Below are positions 43,720 to 51,791 of a stretch of 64,000 nt of DNA, piece after piece. A model generated the notes under the pieces. The model worked only from the letters and a program-made list of their open reading frames with translations, ran no database searches and was not told where the DNA came from. The translations under genes were made by a program, and so were the position numbers. Within the stretch, counting starts at the first letter, position 1. Each line of letters opens with the position of its first letter. The stretch is from Rhynchopus sp. YZ270_cl-10 (Eukaryota > Euglenozoa > Diplonemea > Diplonemida > Diplonemidae), in NCBI GenBank assembly GCA_964035575.1, contig OZ037857.1, positions 372,001 through 436,000 on the forward strand. Reading direction: 5' to 3'.

Positions 43720-44055
43720 CACTGTGGCTAGGGGTATGGGGATAGGTTCGCTGGGATAGCATATTTGGGGATAGCATATGCCATCCCCCAGGGGATAGCA
43801 TAACCTATCCCCGGGGATAGGTTATGCTATCCCCCTGGGATAGGTTATTTCAGGATAACCTATCCCCCTGGGATAGCATTTGACTGTACTTTACTAAGGA
43901 TCTGCGTGCTGGGGACACAAAAATTTAGTATCCCCACCCAGGTGCCCATTTGTCACCTTCCCACCCCTTAAAAAAATACAAAATAATGGGGGGATTCGGG
44001 TGCCCAAATAATCCTATGCACAAAAAATGAAGCGGGGGGGGGGAAGGGATAAATA
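43720..44055 (+). repeat. Left terminal inverted repeat
   Basis: Inverse of 47356-47690. The outer 180 bp hold alternating GGGGATAGCATA and CCTATCCCC words that pair within the arm as well as with the other arm. The inner part includes CTGCGTGCTGGGGACAC and GCCCATTTGTCACC. Confidence 0.88.
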
Positions 44056-44259
44056 AATAAAAAAGGATGCGGATAAAAAAACAAGCATTTCACACAATAA
44101 AAATCACACAAAAGTTCAAAAGGTAACACAGGGAAAAAAGCTAAAAAGCTGTAAAATCAAAATCGTCAAAAGAGGGGGTCGTTTTGGGTTTACATTGTTA
44201 AACACAGAAAAAGAGAAAAGGCTCCCCCTACCCCCTTTTCATCCCATTTGTGGAACTCC

Positions 44260-45834
44260 TCACTCACTTATGTATTCGGAAGCTCGTGAAGGTATGTCCC
44301 ATTTTCTTTTGCCACACACACACAGTTTGAAGCACTGATGGTTATTAGAGTCAGCACTGAACAAAATGTCGTTAGTTCCCTCCTGAGTCGTCACATGACC
44401 GTCGAATCCGCATCTCTTCACTCGCTGCACCAGATAATCCAAGTTCGTTCTCCACGTATTGTTGCGTGTGAAACAACGCTTGCAAATTTTTAAATAACTG
44501 TAGGCAAATATGCGCGGTACGTCGTCTTCTTTTTGCGAAGGAGTGGGTATTTTTTTGAAACTTTTTTTCCTCGCCGATTCAAAGCGGTGTTGTCCCCTCT
44601 CAAACTGTTTCCCCGACCCAACCCGTCCAGCTGAGAGCTTTCTCGTGCTGTTCCCTTGCTCCCCCATTTCGTCTGATGCCCAGACAGGCACAGCGTCCTC
44701 TGGATCAAACCAGTGGGACATGCTGTGAAAATATGTGTATCCCTTCCCCATTGTCACCCCTGCAGCCACCCACTCAAGAGAAAAGATGAGTGCGTGGTAC
44801 AGAACAAGAGAAAAAAGAAACTCCTTTTTGCAGCTTCCGTTTGCATGAAAGTGGCACGATATATTCTGGTACTTAAAGTACGAGAGTGCCTGCATACAGA
44901 GCGCAATCTGGAGCTGAACATCTTTTGCCTGCATGCACAGGTTGGTCAGGGCAATATGCGCCTGCTTCCCTGTCAGGCTCTTGATCGGTTCAGTGTCCTT
45001 TTTTGATCTTTGTAATTCATCTGGGAGAGAGCAAAACCCTGCCTCGAGTAGGTTGCATAGTATTATGATAACCCCTTTGGTGTCGTGCAGGGTGGGGGTC
45101 GTGGTGCAGGAATAAGGAAGCATTAGTTCCCACAGCTGGTTGTAAAAACCTGCTTGGTCGAGCTCACGAAGGTCAAGGCGTTTGCACGTATGCAGCTGTG
45201 TGACTGAGAATGACCGCTCTGTAGAGCAAAAAGCCGAGCGGTGTCCCTTCGCCCCCATCCTGTAAAAATACGACCACAAATCATGATGGTCACCACCAAC
45301 ACGCTCCAGTCTGACGAACACCTGATGGGTGTCAGTCATGGTCAGTGGGAACTGATTCAGATCAACAACCTGAGCTAGAAACTCGTTCATGTACCAGTTC
45401 TTGTACTCCACAGGGCCCTTGTCCGCAACAGTCACTGGCTCTGTGCAATAAAACTCCCCCTCCCACACAAAGTACAGCGCGACGCAGAGCCGTGTTCTCT
45501 TGCCTTCATTGCGGAAGGCATTCAGGGGATTGTAATCATCCCTGAGGAGAACCCCCGTAACGGAACTTGGCCTGCAGCCATCCGGAAGCGTCTCCAAGAG
45601 ATCGAGGCAGATGTTCGGGAGGGAGTTCAGGAGGAGGCCGGCCTCTTCAGCAAGGCGCTTCTTGTGCGTGCCTGCATAGCGAGAAAGGCCGAGGGAGAGG
45701 GGTGCGAACCCTTTTTCTTTTAGCACAGCATTCATAGTTTTCTGCATGAGGGCTGCCTGGTGTTCAGACACACGGGCCTGGAGTCTGCCCTTTTCCAAGC
45801 CTTCGCGGATCGCTTCGAGAAGCTGTGGATCCAT
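44260..45834 (-). CDS. Transposon protein 2, candidate transposase
   Basis: 524 residues in one exon from the ATG at 45834. An N-terminal helical region (1-70) is followed by VTGVLLRDDYNPLNAFRNEG (Asp99, Asp100) with a hydrophobic strand CVALYFVW. Then come VRLERVGGDHHDLWSYFYRMG (Asp182) with SAFCSTE, and SDEMGEQGNSTRK (Glu392). These spaced Asp, Asp and Glu sites, the second followed by a hydrophobic helix and a Cys, recall RNase H-fold DDE transposases with an inserted helical domain (about 215-370). The C-terminus is Cys/His-rich (Cys451, Cys454, Cys475, His480, His499, Cys501, Cys505, Cys507) and probably binds zinc. This is inference from motif shape; no family is firmly recognised. Confidence 0.7.
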   Translation of the reverse strand: MDPQLLEAIREGLEKGRLQARVSEHQAALMQKTMNAVLKEKGFAPLSLGLSRYAGTHKKRLAEEAGLLLNSLPNICLDLLETLPDGCRPSSVTGVLLRDDYNPLNAFRNEGKRTRLCVALYFVWEGEFYCTEPVTVADKGPVEYKNWYMNEFLAQVVDLNQFPLTMTDTHQVFVRLERVGGDHHDLWSYFYRMGAKGHRSAFCSTERSFSVTQLHTCKRLDLRELDQAGFYNQLWELMLPYSCTTTPTLHDTKGVIIILCNLLEAGFCSLPDELQRSKKDTEPIKSLTGKQAHIALTNLCMQAKDVQLQIALCMQALSYFKYQNISCHFHANGSCKKEFLFSLVLYHALIFSLEWVAAGVTMGKGYTYFHSMSHWFDPEDAVPVWASDEMGEQGNSTRKLSAGRVGSGKQFERGQHRFESARKKSFKKIPTPSQKEDDVPRIFAYSYLKICKRCFTRNNTWRTNLDYLVQRVKRCGFDGHVTTQEGTNDILFSADSNNHQCFKLCVCGKRKWDIPSRASEYISE

Positions 45835-45982
45835 TGTTCAGTAGTTTGATTTGTAGCTGTTTTAATTTTTCTTGTTCGGGTGGGGTGGGTGGGGTGGGTT
45901 GCAAAAAAAAAGGGGGGGGAGGGGGTGCATATTGTTGATGGCGGTAGACTTTTTTGATAGGTTTTTCTCTTCTCCGTGAATT

Positions 45983-47022
45983 TTACATTCCACCACTGGT
46001 GGTGTCTTCGATGAGGTTCGATGAGGGGTTTACCGTCAAGCCGCTTCCGTCCTCTTCCCTCTTCCTCTTTCCCCCAATGGAGATCTTGGCCCTGGATATG
46101 ACACGGGGGATGACCACCACGGTCCTGTTCTCGTCGTTGGAGTCAATCTGGGTTATATTTGGTATTGTGTTATTCTTATTCTTTCTCTGTGGCATACCGT
46201 GATGGCATCGCGAGCATAGTCCCCTTCGGGGAGGGAAACCTGGCGTCGGTACAACCCGGAAGGGGGCGAGGCGGCCCCTACCTCCCCTTCCACGCACCTC
46301 CTCCAGGCGATGTTGAACGTGCGCCCCGCAAAAGAGGGCGCATTCGGGTCTCCTTCTTCGGAGACCAGTTGCATGTACCTTTCATTCAACGGGGCGTCAA
46401 AGCGGATCTCGACGCGGTCAGGGAACCCAACCATATCATGGCCCGGGTACACGAAAGCAGCCACCGCACTCTTGGTATCGGCCTTCACCTTGGTCTTCGA
46501 CTCGGTATTCGGCTTGGTGGTCGTCTTCTTGTTGTCTTTTGCAGCCTCTTCCGCATCTTCCCTTTCCTGTTTGATCTTCTCGAAGGTGACGTCCATGTCG
46601 TCAAGGAGACATGTCAACGCATACTTCCTAATGTGGATGTATGCGGAGGTAGTCTTCATGTGGTTGGTTGGCTCCTTGCGAATATCCATTCCATAGAGGA
46701 CACAGGGGGCACCGTTCTTGGACCGGTAGAGCCACGCATCGCTCCCATCTGCCATAAGTGCTTCGTGCTCATTTTTTGTCAAGTTATCCTTGACCTTCTT
46801 GTGTGCAGACTTAATCGCGGATGTGACAGTTGGCGTTACGTCAGAAAGTTTGCCGAAGTGCTTGGGGAATACCTTTCGGATCAGTTCCCTGAGGTCCGTC
46901 ACGTGGATGCTGTGTTTGGGTGCAGGAAGCACGTACAGCTTGAAGAAGTCTGCGAAGAGGTCTTTTTGTTTTGGAATTCCAGCTTCATCTGTGGGTGCGA
47001 CGTTCTGCGGGCTTCCAGACAT
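45983..47022 (-). CDS. Transposon protein 1, two exons
   Basis: Exons 47022-46198 and 46147-45983 join in phase across a 50-nt GTATGC...CAG intron to 329 residues. Residues 15-100 form a compact helical region (FADFFKLYVLPAPKHSIHV, LRELIRKVFPKHFG) that could be a winged-helix-like DNA-binding domain. Then DAWLYRSKNGAPCVLYGMD, a Lys-rich linker (160-190), and a second ordinary domain to about 275. The spliced-on tail holds KISIGGKRKREEDG, a likely nuclear localisation signal. Without splicing the frame ends 14 codons later and the signal is lost. No known family. Its place upstream of the candidate transposase suggests an accessory or DNA-binding role. Confidence 0.7.
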
Positions 47023-47126
47023 TTTGTGGTGTTATTCTGATGGTGATGAGTGGCAACAAGAATAATTATAACACCTAATGTCTGGAGGCCCGCAGAACGT
47101 CGCACCCACAGATGAAGCTGGAATTT
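46970..47126. repeat. Hairpin over the start of transposon gene 1
   Basis: The first 50 or so bases of the reading frame (47022-46970) reappear inverted at about 47077-47126, separated by about 55 bp. Shared words include AGCTTCATCTGTGGGTGCG and its inverse. The start codon thus lies in one arm, with the upstream leader in the loop and other arm. Confidence 0.85.
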
Positions 47127-47355
47127 TTTGCATTTCTATTTTCTCCCTCACACATTTGGTGTGTAATTGAATTTTTTCGTTTGCCTGGTCGCAACCGCGA
47201 GTTTTCCAGGTACTTCCGGAAAAAAGACTGGGGAGTGCTGGTGGCTCCGTGTCTCCACAGAGCCGGCGAGTGCCTCACAAAAACCACAAATTCCTATTTG
47301 CTTTTATTTGTTGTCGTTACGCTTTATCATTGTTGTTGGGTGGGGGAAATAAAAT

Positions 47356-47690
47356 TATTTATCCCTTTTCCCCCCCGCTTCATTTTTTGTGCATAGGATT
47401 ATTTGGGCACCCGAATCCCCCCATTATTTTGTATTTTTTTAAGGGGTGGGAAGGTGACAAATGGGCACCTGGGTGGGGATACTAAATTTTTGTGTCCCCA
47501 GCACGCAGATCCTTAGTAAAGTACAGTCAAATGCTATCCCAGGGGGATAGGTTATCCTGAAATAACCTATCCCAGGGGGATAGCATAACCTATCCCCGGG
47601 GATAGGTTATGCTATCCCCTGGGGGATGGCATATGCTATCCCCAAATATGCTATCCCAGCGAACCTATCCCCATACCCCTAGCCACAGTG
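47356..47690 (-). repeat. Right terminal inverted repeat
   Basis: Inverse of 43720-44055, differing at few positions by eye. Confidence 0.88.
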
Positions 47691-47860
47691 TACGTGGCCG
47701 GGTTCCACACCACTCAAGGCAGTGGGAGGACAGTTTCCCTGTTCTTTGTTTTCGAGGGGACTACACAGACAGCACACATCTCCCCCCCACTATGTGGGGG
47801 GTGGTGCCTTGTTGGTAGCCCGCCTGTCTTTGAACTCCGTAACGTCAAGGAGGGGGGAAA
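47691..47860 (+). pseudogene. Coding-like fragment at the insertion site
   Basis: Directly right of the transposon the frame reads YVAGFHTTQGSGRTVSLFFVFEG and on to SPPVFELRNVKEGG. Left of the transposon, the same frame ends LPLTTFFLLC. The insertion therefore may split an old reading frame, but stops lie close by on the left. No family recognised. Confidence 0.3.
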
Positions 47861-47900
47861 AAGAGCAAAATTTCTGCTATTCTGTGAAGTAAACAGACAA

Positions 47901-47987
47901 GGTGATAATAAGCTTCTTTTCGTGCTTAGTCACCTAAGAAATATTGAAAGATGAATGTACCTCCTTCAGGTAACTCAACATTCATTA
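47901..47987 (+). repeat. H1 and H2-type hairpin pair
   Basis: 47901-47935: GGTGATAATAAGC-TTCTTTTCGT-GCTTAGTCACC. 47945-47987: GAATGTACCT-CCTTC-AGGTAACTCAACATTC. Same neighbour order as at 33740-33810. Confidence 0.75.
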
Positions 47988-48902
47988 AAATTTAAAAAAA
48001 CGGTTTTTTGAAGGCAGGTTAATAAGTATAATTTCTTTGTATGCCCTAGCCTTGAAGAGGAAGAAGAGAAAAAAAAAAAAATACTGTATGAAATTGACAG
48101 CATTTTGCTCCTGAGTTCTGAGCGTGTGAGGGTGACAGTGACAACAAAAATTGTAAAAAAAAAAAAACATTTTGTGTCGATTGTCTGATTCCTTTTGTTC
48201 GAATTCCGTATTATTTAGAGGAGAACCCCCGTTGGTCTTAGATTTGCCTTTCTACACCCACTGCACGCTCCTAGGGTGAGACTGTAAAAACCTTGTTAGG
48301 GTTGATGTGGGTAAAAAAGAACAACGGGGATTTTCCCTTTTTTTTCCGTCTTCAGTTCTTTGTTGTATTGAACAATCTCCTTTCGAGAAGAGTTAATGAG
48401 GGAAATCCAGCGATACTTCATGTTTTTTTTTTTGGATTAGCCTGGGGCACCCCCCTGCATGCCCGAGTTATTTTTTTGAAAAATATTTGTTTGTTTTTTT
48501 TAACATTAATCTGTTGAATTTAGTGGATCCACCACACACTATCGTTTCCTTTTTTTAGCCTTGATGTTTAGTCAATCGAAAAAGATAGACCTCAGTTTAT
48601 GAGCTGTGTGCATGGGTTGCTTTTGTTTTGTATTGTTTTGGTTTGATTTGTCACAATGGTATGTCAAATGATCCTTTCAAAGTGTTCAGGGGGGTTATGG
48701 GGAGATGGATAAAACCCTTTTCAAAGGTACTGCTTAGATGGACTACTGTGTGCAAGTAGTCGTCAGGTGGAAACATAAAAAAAGAACAGAAAAGAAAGCT
48801 AATCAGTGTGTCTCAGGGGGGTTTTAAAGAAAAGGTAGGGAGGGGGCAACAAAAAGCGCTTTCATGCCCCAGTGGGTTGAATGAAAAAAGTTTTTTGCTA
48901 AT
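47988..48902. other. Spacer without recognised gene
   Basis: A- and T-runs; no repeat family or gene recognised. Confidence 0.6.
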
Positions 48903-48965
48903 TTGCTAAATTGTTGGAGTATAGTTGCCTCGGTTGTGTTGCCACAGTTGTGCAATCTCTCTCCG
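48903..48965 (+). repeat. Dispersed hairpin repeat, family C
   Basis: AAATTGTTGGAGTATAG, TTGCCTCGGTTGTG, TTGCCACAGTTGTGCAAT, CTCTCTCC. Confidence 0.78.
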
Positions 48966-49035
48966 AATATTTTACTTTTACTTACTTTTTTTTGCCAATT
49001 TTGTCCCCAGAAATGAGGATAAATAAAAGTGAAGT

Positions 49036-49107
49036 TGATAGTGCAAAACGCCTCTGGGACGCAGACACTGACACTCTGCGGGTTATCGAACCCCGGAGTG
49101 TTGCGCT
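49036..49107 (+). repeat. tRNA-like short repeat T, strongest hairpin
   Basis: TTGATAGTGCAAAACGCC...ACACTCTGCGGGTTATCGAA then CCCCGGAGTGT. ACACTC pairs with GAGTGT and CGGG with CCCCG around a TTATCGAA loop, like a T-arm. Confidence 0.75.
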
Positions 49108-49150
49108 TGGGAGTGAAGCTGTAAGCAGGTATACAGTCATTACCCCTATA

Positions 49151-49324
49151 CACGGTGGACTCTTTCTGGAAAAGGGCAACTTAAAAAGAGGTCCAACGAG
49201 AGGGAGTCCCGACTCCCCCTAGCGGGAGTCTTGACCCCCTTTCACTCCCGAAAGGGGGAGTTGATACTCCCCCTTTTTGGAACTCCGGAATATAGTTGCC
49301 CTTTTCCAGAAAGAGTCCACCGTG
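49151..49324. mobile_element. 174-bp MITE with TA target duplication
   Basis: Terminal inverted repeats of about 32 bp starting CACGGTGGACTCTTTCTGG, exact at both ends, flanked by TA (49149-49150, 49325-49326). The interior holds GGGAGTC/GACTCCC palindromes. The start CACGGTGG resembles CACTGTGG of the 3,971-bp transposon. Confidence 0.9.
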
Positions 49325-49992
49325 TAGATAAAAACAAGGCTTCATTTTCTTCTCAAAATGCAGATTTTATTCATATACTTTCTATTCTACTGAATAGAAG
49401 GTATAATAGGGTCCAAATGTACCCAAGATTTTTCTCAACGAATGCAGATTAAAAAAAAAAACTGTGATGTCCGAATCCGAATGAACCAGACATCAAAAAA
49501 AGAGAGGTGAAATATAAAAAAAAATCTCAATAAAAGGGCATCGCAAGAAGTGTATTTTATTTTCGTATTTTTTTGAAAAAAAGAAAAATAATTGAGTTGT
49601 GTTACCGTGATCTCTGGACCCCTGAGGGTTTCGATCACCTTTTTTCTTTTTATTTTTCCCGGAAAGTTTCGCTTTTTTGGGTATAGTCTCTAAAAAAAAA
49701 ATACAATTTTGGCAGCAACAGTCTTTCCTTCCCCCTTCCCCCCCCCTACCCCTTCCCCAACTAATAAAAAAAATAAAAAAACAGAAGTCCCCCGCTCCTT
49801 CCCCCCAAAAAGAATCAACGATATCGGTCAACCCGTTCGAGAGGGGGGGAAAAAATGGTTGTTTTTGGGATATTTCTAAGGGATGCTTAGAAACCATCTA
49901 AAAAAATGTCGATGTTTCCGAATGGGCGATGGGGGTTAGGGGGAAGAGAAAAGGGACGAGGGGGATGCAAACTGTGACCCGAGGGAGTAAGA
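49325..49992. other. Spacer without recognised gene
   Basis: Includes the ATTCTACTGAATAGAA hairpin repeat (49373-49425) and A-rich sequence, ending where the GAGAGG array starts. No gene. Confidence 0.6.
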
Positions 49993-50095
49993 AAGAGAGA
50001 GGGAGAGGGAGAGGGAGAGGGAGAGGGAGAGGGAGAGGGAGAGGGAGAGGGAGAGGGAGAGGGAGAGGGAGAGGGAGAGGGAGAGGGAGAGGGGG
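49993..50095 (+). repeat. GAGAGG hexamer array 1
   Basis: About 17 GAGAGG units. Further arrays at 50464-51001, 56291-56320, 56716-56893, 61815-61843 and 62239-62421. Their length varies between units of the tandem array. Any long ORF here is a repeat translation. Confidence 0.95.
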
Positions 50096-50464
50096 AGATC
50101 TGAGATAGATAGAGAGTACCTAAAAGACCCGCGAAGGGCGAACAGCAATGATGAAAACGGAGAGGAGGGAAGGGGGATACTTTTATCTCGAAATAGGCGC
50201 TACGATGAGGGGGGCGAATGTGGAAGCCGAAACAACCCAAAACAAATTCCAACAAAAAATCTGATGAAGATGGTGTGGTGATTTGGTGAGGGTAGAGACT
50301 GAAACATAAACGGACCCCGGCCAACCAGGACAAAGCCTGAGGAAAATCAAATAAATATTCTGCCAAATAGCAGTGTGCGTGCCATGTCAAATCAAAAGGA
50401 CGGTAGTCTCTATCAAAGATCTCCCAACACGCAGCGAAGCTGCTCCGCTAAAGCGTGTTTCAGA
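50095..50464 (-). repeat. Block A, uninterrupted copy 1 (empty site)
   Basis: About 370 bp between hexamer arrays, from GAGATCTGAGATAGATAG to AAAGCGTGTTTCAG. It contains the 34-bp site (50204-50237) at which the retroelement sits in the later copies. Repeated uninterrupted at 50999-51367. Confidence 0.9.
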
Positions 50465-51001
50465 GAGGGAGAGGGAGAGGGAGAGGGAGAGGGAGAGGGA
50501 GAGGGAGAGGGAGAGGGAGAGGGAGAGGGAGAGGGAGAGGGAGAGGGAGAGGGAGAGGGAGAGGGAGAGGGAGAGGGAGAGGGAGAGGGAGAGGGAGAGG
50601 GAGAGGGAGAGAGGAGAGGGAGAGGGAGAGGGAGAGGGAGAGGGAGAGGGAGAGGGAGAGGGAGAGGGAGAGGGAGAGGGAGAGGGAGAGGGAGAGGGAG
50701 AGGGAGAGGGAGAGGGAGAGGGAGAGGGAGAGGGAGAGGGAGAGGGAGAGGGAGAGGGAGAGGGAGAGGGAGAGGGAGAGGGAGAGGGAGAGGGAGAGGG
50801 AGAGGGAGAGGGAGAGGGAGAGGGAGAGGGAGAGGGAGAGGGAGAGGGAGAGGGAGAGGGAGAGGGAGAGGGAGAGGGAGAGGGAGAGGGAGAGGGAGAG
50901 GGAGAGGGAGAGGGAGAGGGAGAGGGAGAGGGAGAGGGAGAGGGAGAGGGAGAGGGAGAGGGAGAGGGAGAGGGAGAGGGAGAGGGAGAGGGAGAGGGAG
51001 A
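50464..51001 (+). repeat. GAGAGG hexamer array 2
   Basis: About 89 units, with one phase slip near 50610. The longest such array in the window. Confidence 0.95.
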
Positions 51002-51367
51002 TCTGAGATAGATAGAGAGTACCTAAAAGACCCGCGAAGGGCGAACAGCAATGATGAAAACGGAGAGGAGGGAAGGGGGATACTTTTATCTCGAAATAGG
51101 CGCTACGATGAGGGGGGCGAATGTGGAAGCCGAAACAACCCAAAACAAATTCCAACAAAAAATCTGATGAAGATGGTGTGGTGATTTGGTGAGGGTAGAG
51201 ACTGAAACATAAACGGACCCCGGCCAACCAGGACAAAGCCTGAGGAAAATCAAATAAATATTCTGCCAAATAGCAGTGTGCGTGCCATGTCAAATCAAAA
51301 GGACGGTAGTCTCTATCAAAGATCTCCCAACACGCAGCGAAGCTGCTCCGCTAAAGCGTGTTTCAGG
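50999..51367 (-). repeat. Block A, uninterrupted copy 2 (empty site)
   Basis: Same as 50095-50464, with its 34-bp site at 51107-51140. It runs without a hexamer array straight into the left part of the next, interrupted block A. Confidence 0.9.
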
Positions 51368-51791
51368 GAGATCTGAGATAGATAGAGAGTACCTAAAAGA
51401 CCCGCGAAGGGCGAACAGCAATGATGAAAACGGAGAGGAGGGAAGGGGGATACTTTTATCTCGAAATAGGCGCTACGATGAGGGGGGCGAATGTGGAAGC
51501 CGAAACAACCTCCTGACACCGTCACGTAGAATATTTAAACCCGTAGGCCACGAGAGCATCCATCCCAACTACAAACAAAAACACAGGACCCCCGAGGGCC
51601 CAGAAAAAAGGCGGAGTGAACAAAAAAACCAATGATACGACACCAAGCCTCAGCGGGCGCAGGCATCCAGAAATAAAACCAAAAGCCACTGCAAAAAAAC
51701 AGCGGACAAAAAACAGGGCAGGGAAACAGCTTTAATGAAAAGCTGGAAGAAAAAACAGAAGGCAATCTAAAATAAGAATAATCTAAGGACA

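Larger units (their letters stand above)
43720..47690 (-). mobile_element. 3,971-bp two-gene DNA transposon, looks complete
   Basis: Ends CACTGTGGCTAGGGGTATGG (left) and its exact inverse (right), each flanked by TA (43718-43719, 47691-47692). The terminal inverted repeats are about 335 bp (to about 44055 and from about 47356). Each contains a nest of GGGGATAGG/CCTATCCCC palindromes. Both internal genes read on the minus strand: a spliced 329-residue protein first, then a 524-residue protein 148 bp downstream. The near-identity of the long arms suggests recent movement. TA duplication is typical of Tc1/mariner, but neither protein looks like a mariner transposase, so the superfamily is open. 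Confidence 0.88.

Noticed and set aside
49036-49107. Functional tRNA gene
   Set aside because: A T-arm-like hairpin is present, but no acceptor stem and anticodon arm of proper length can be folded.
50373-51293. Arg/Glu, Gly/Glu and Ser/Leu ORFs
   Set aside because: Translations of GAGAGG hexamers.
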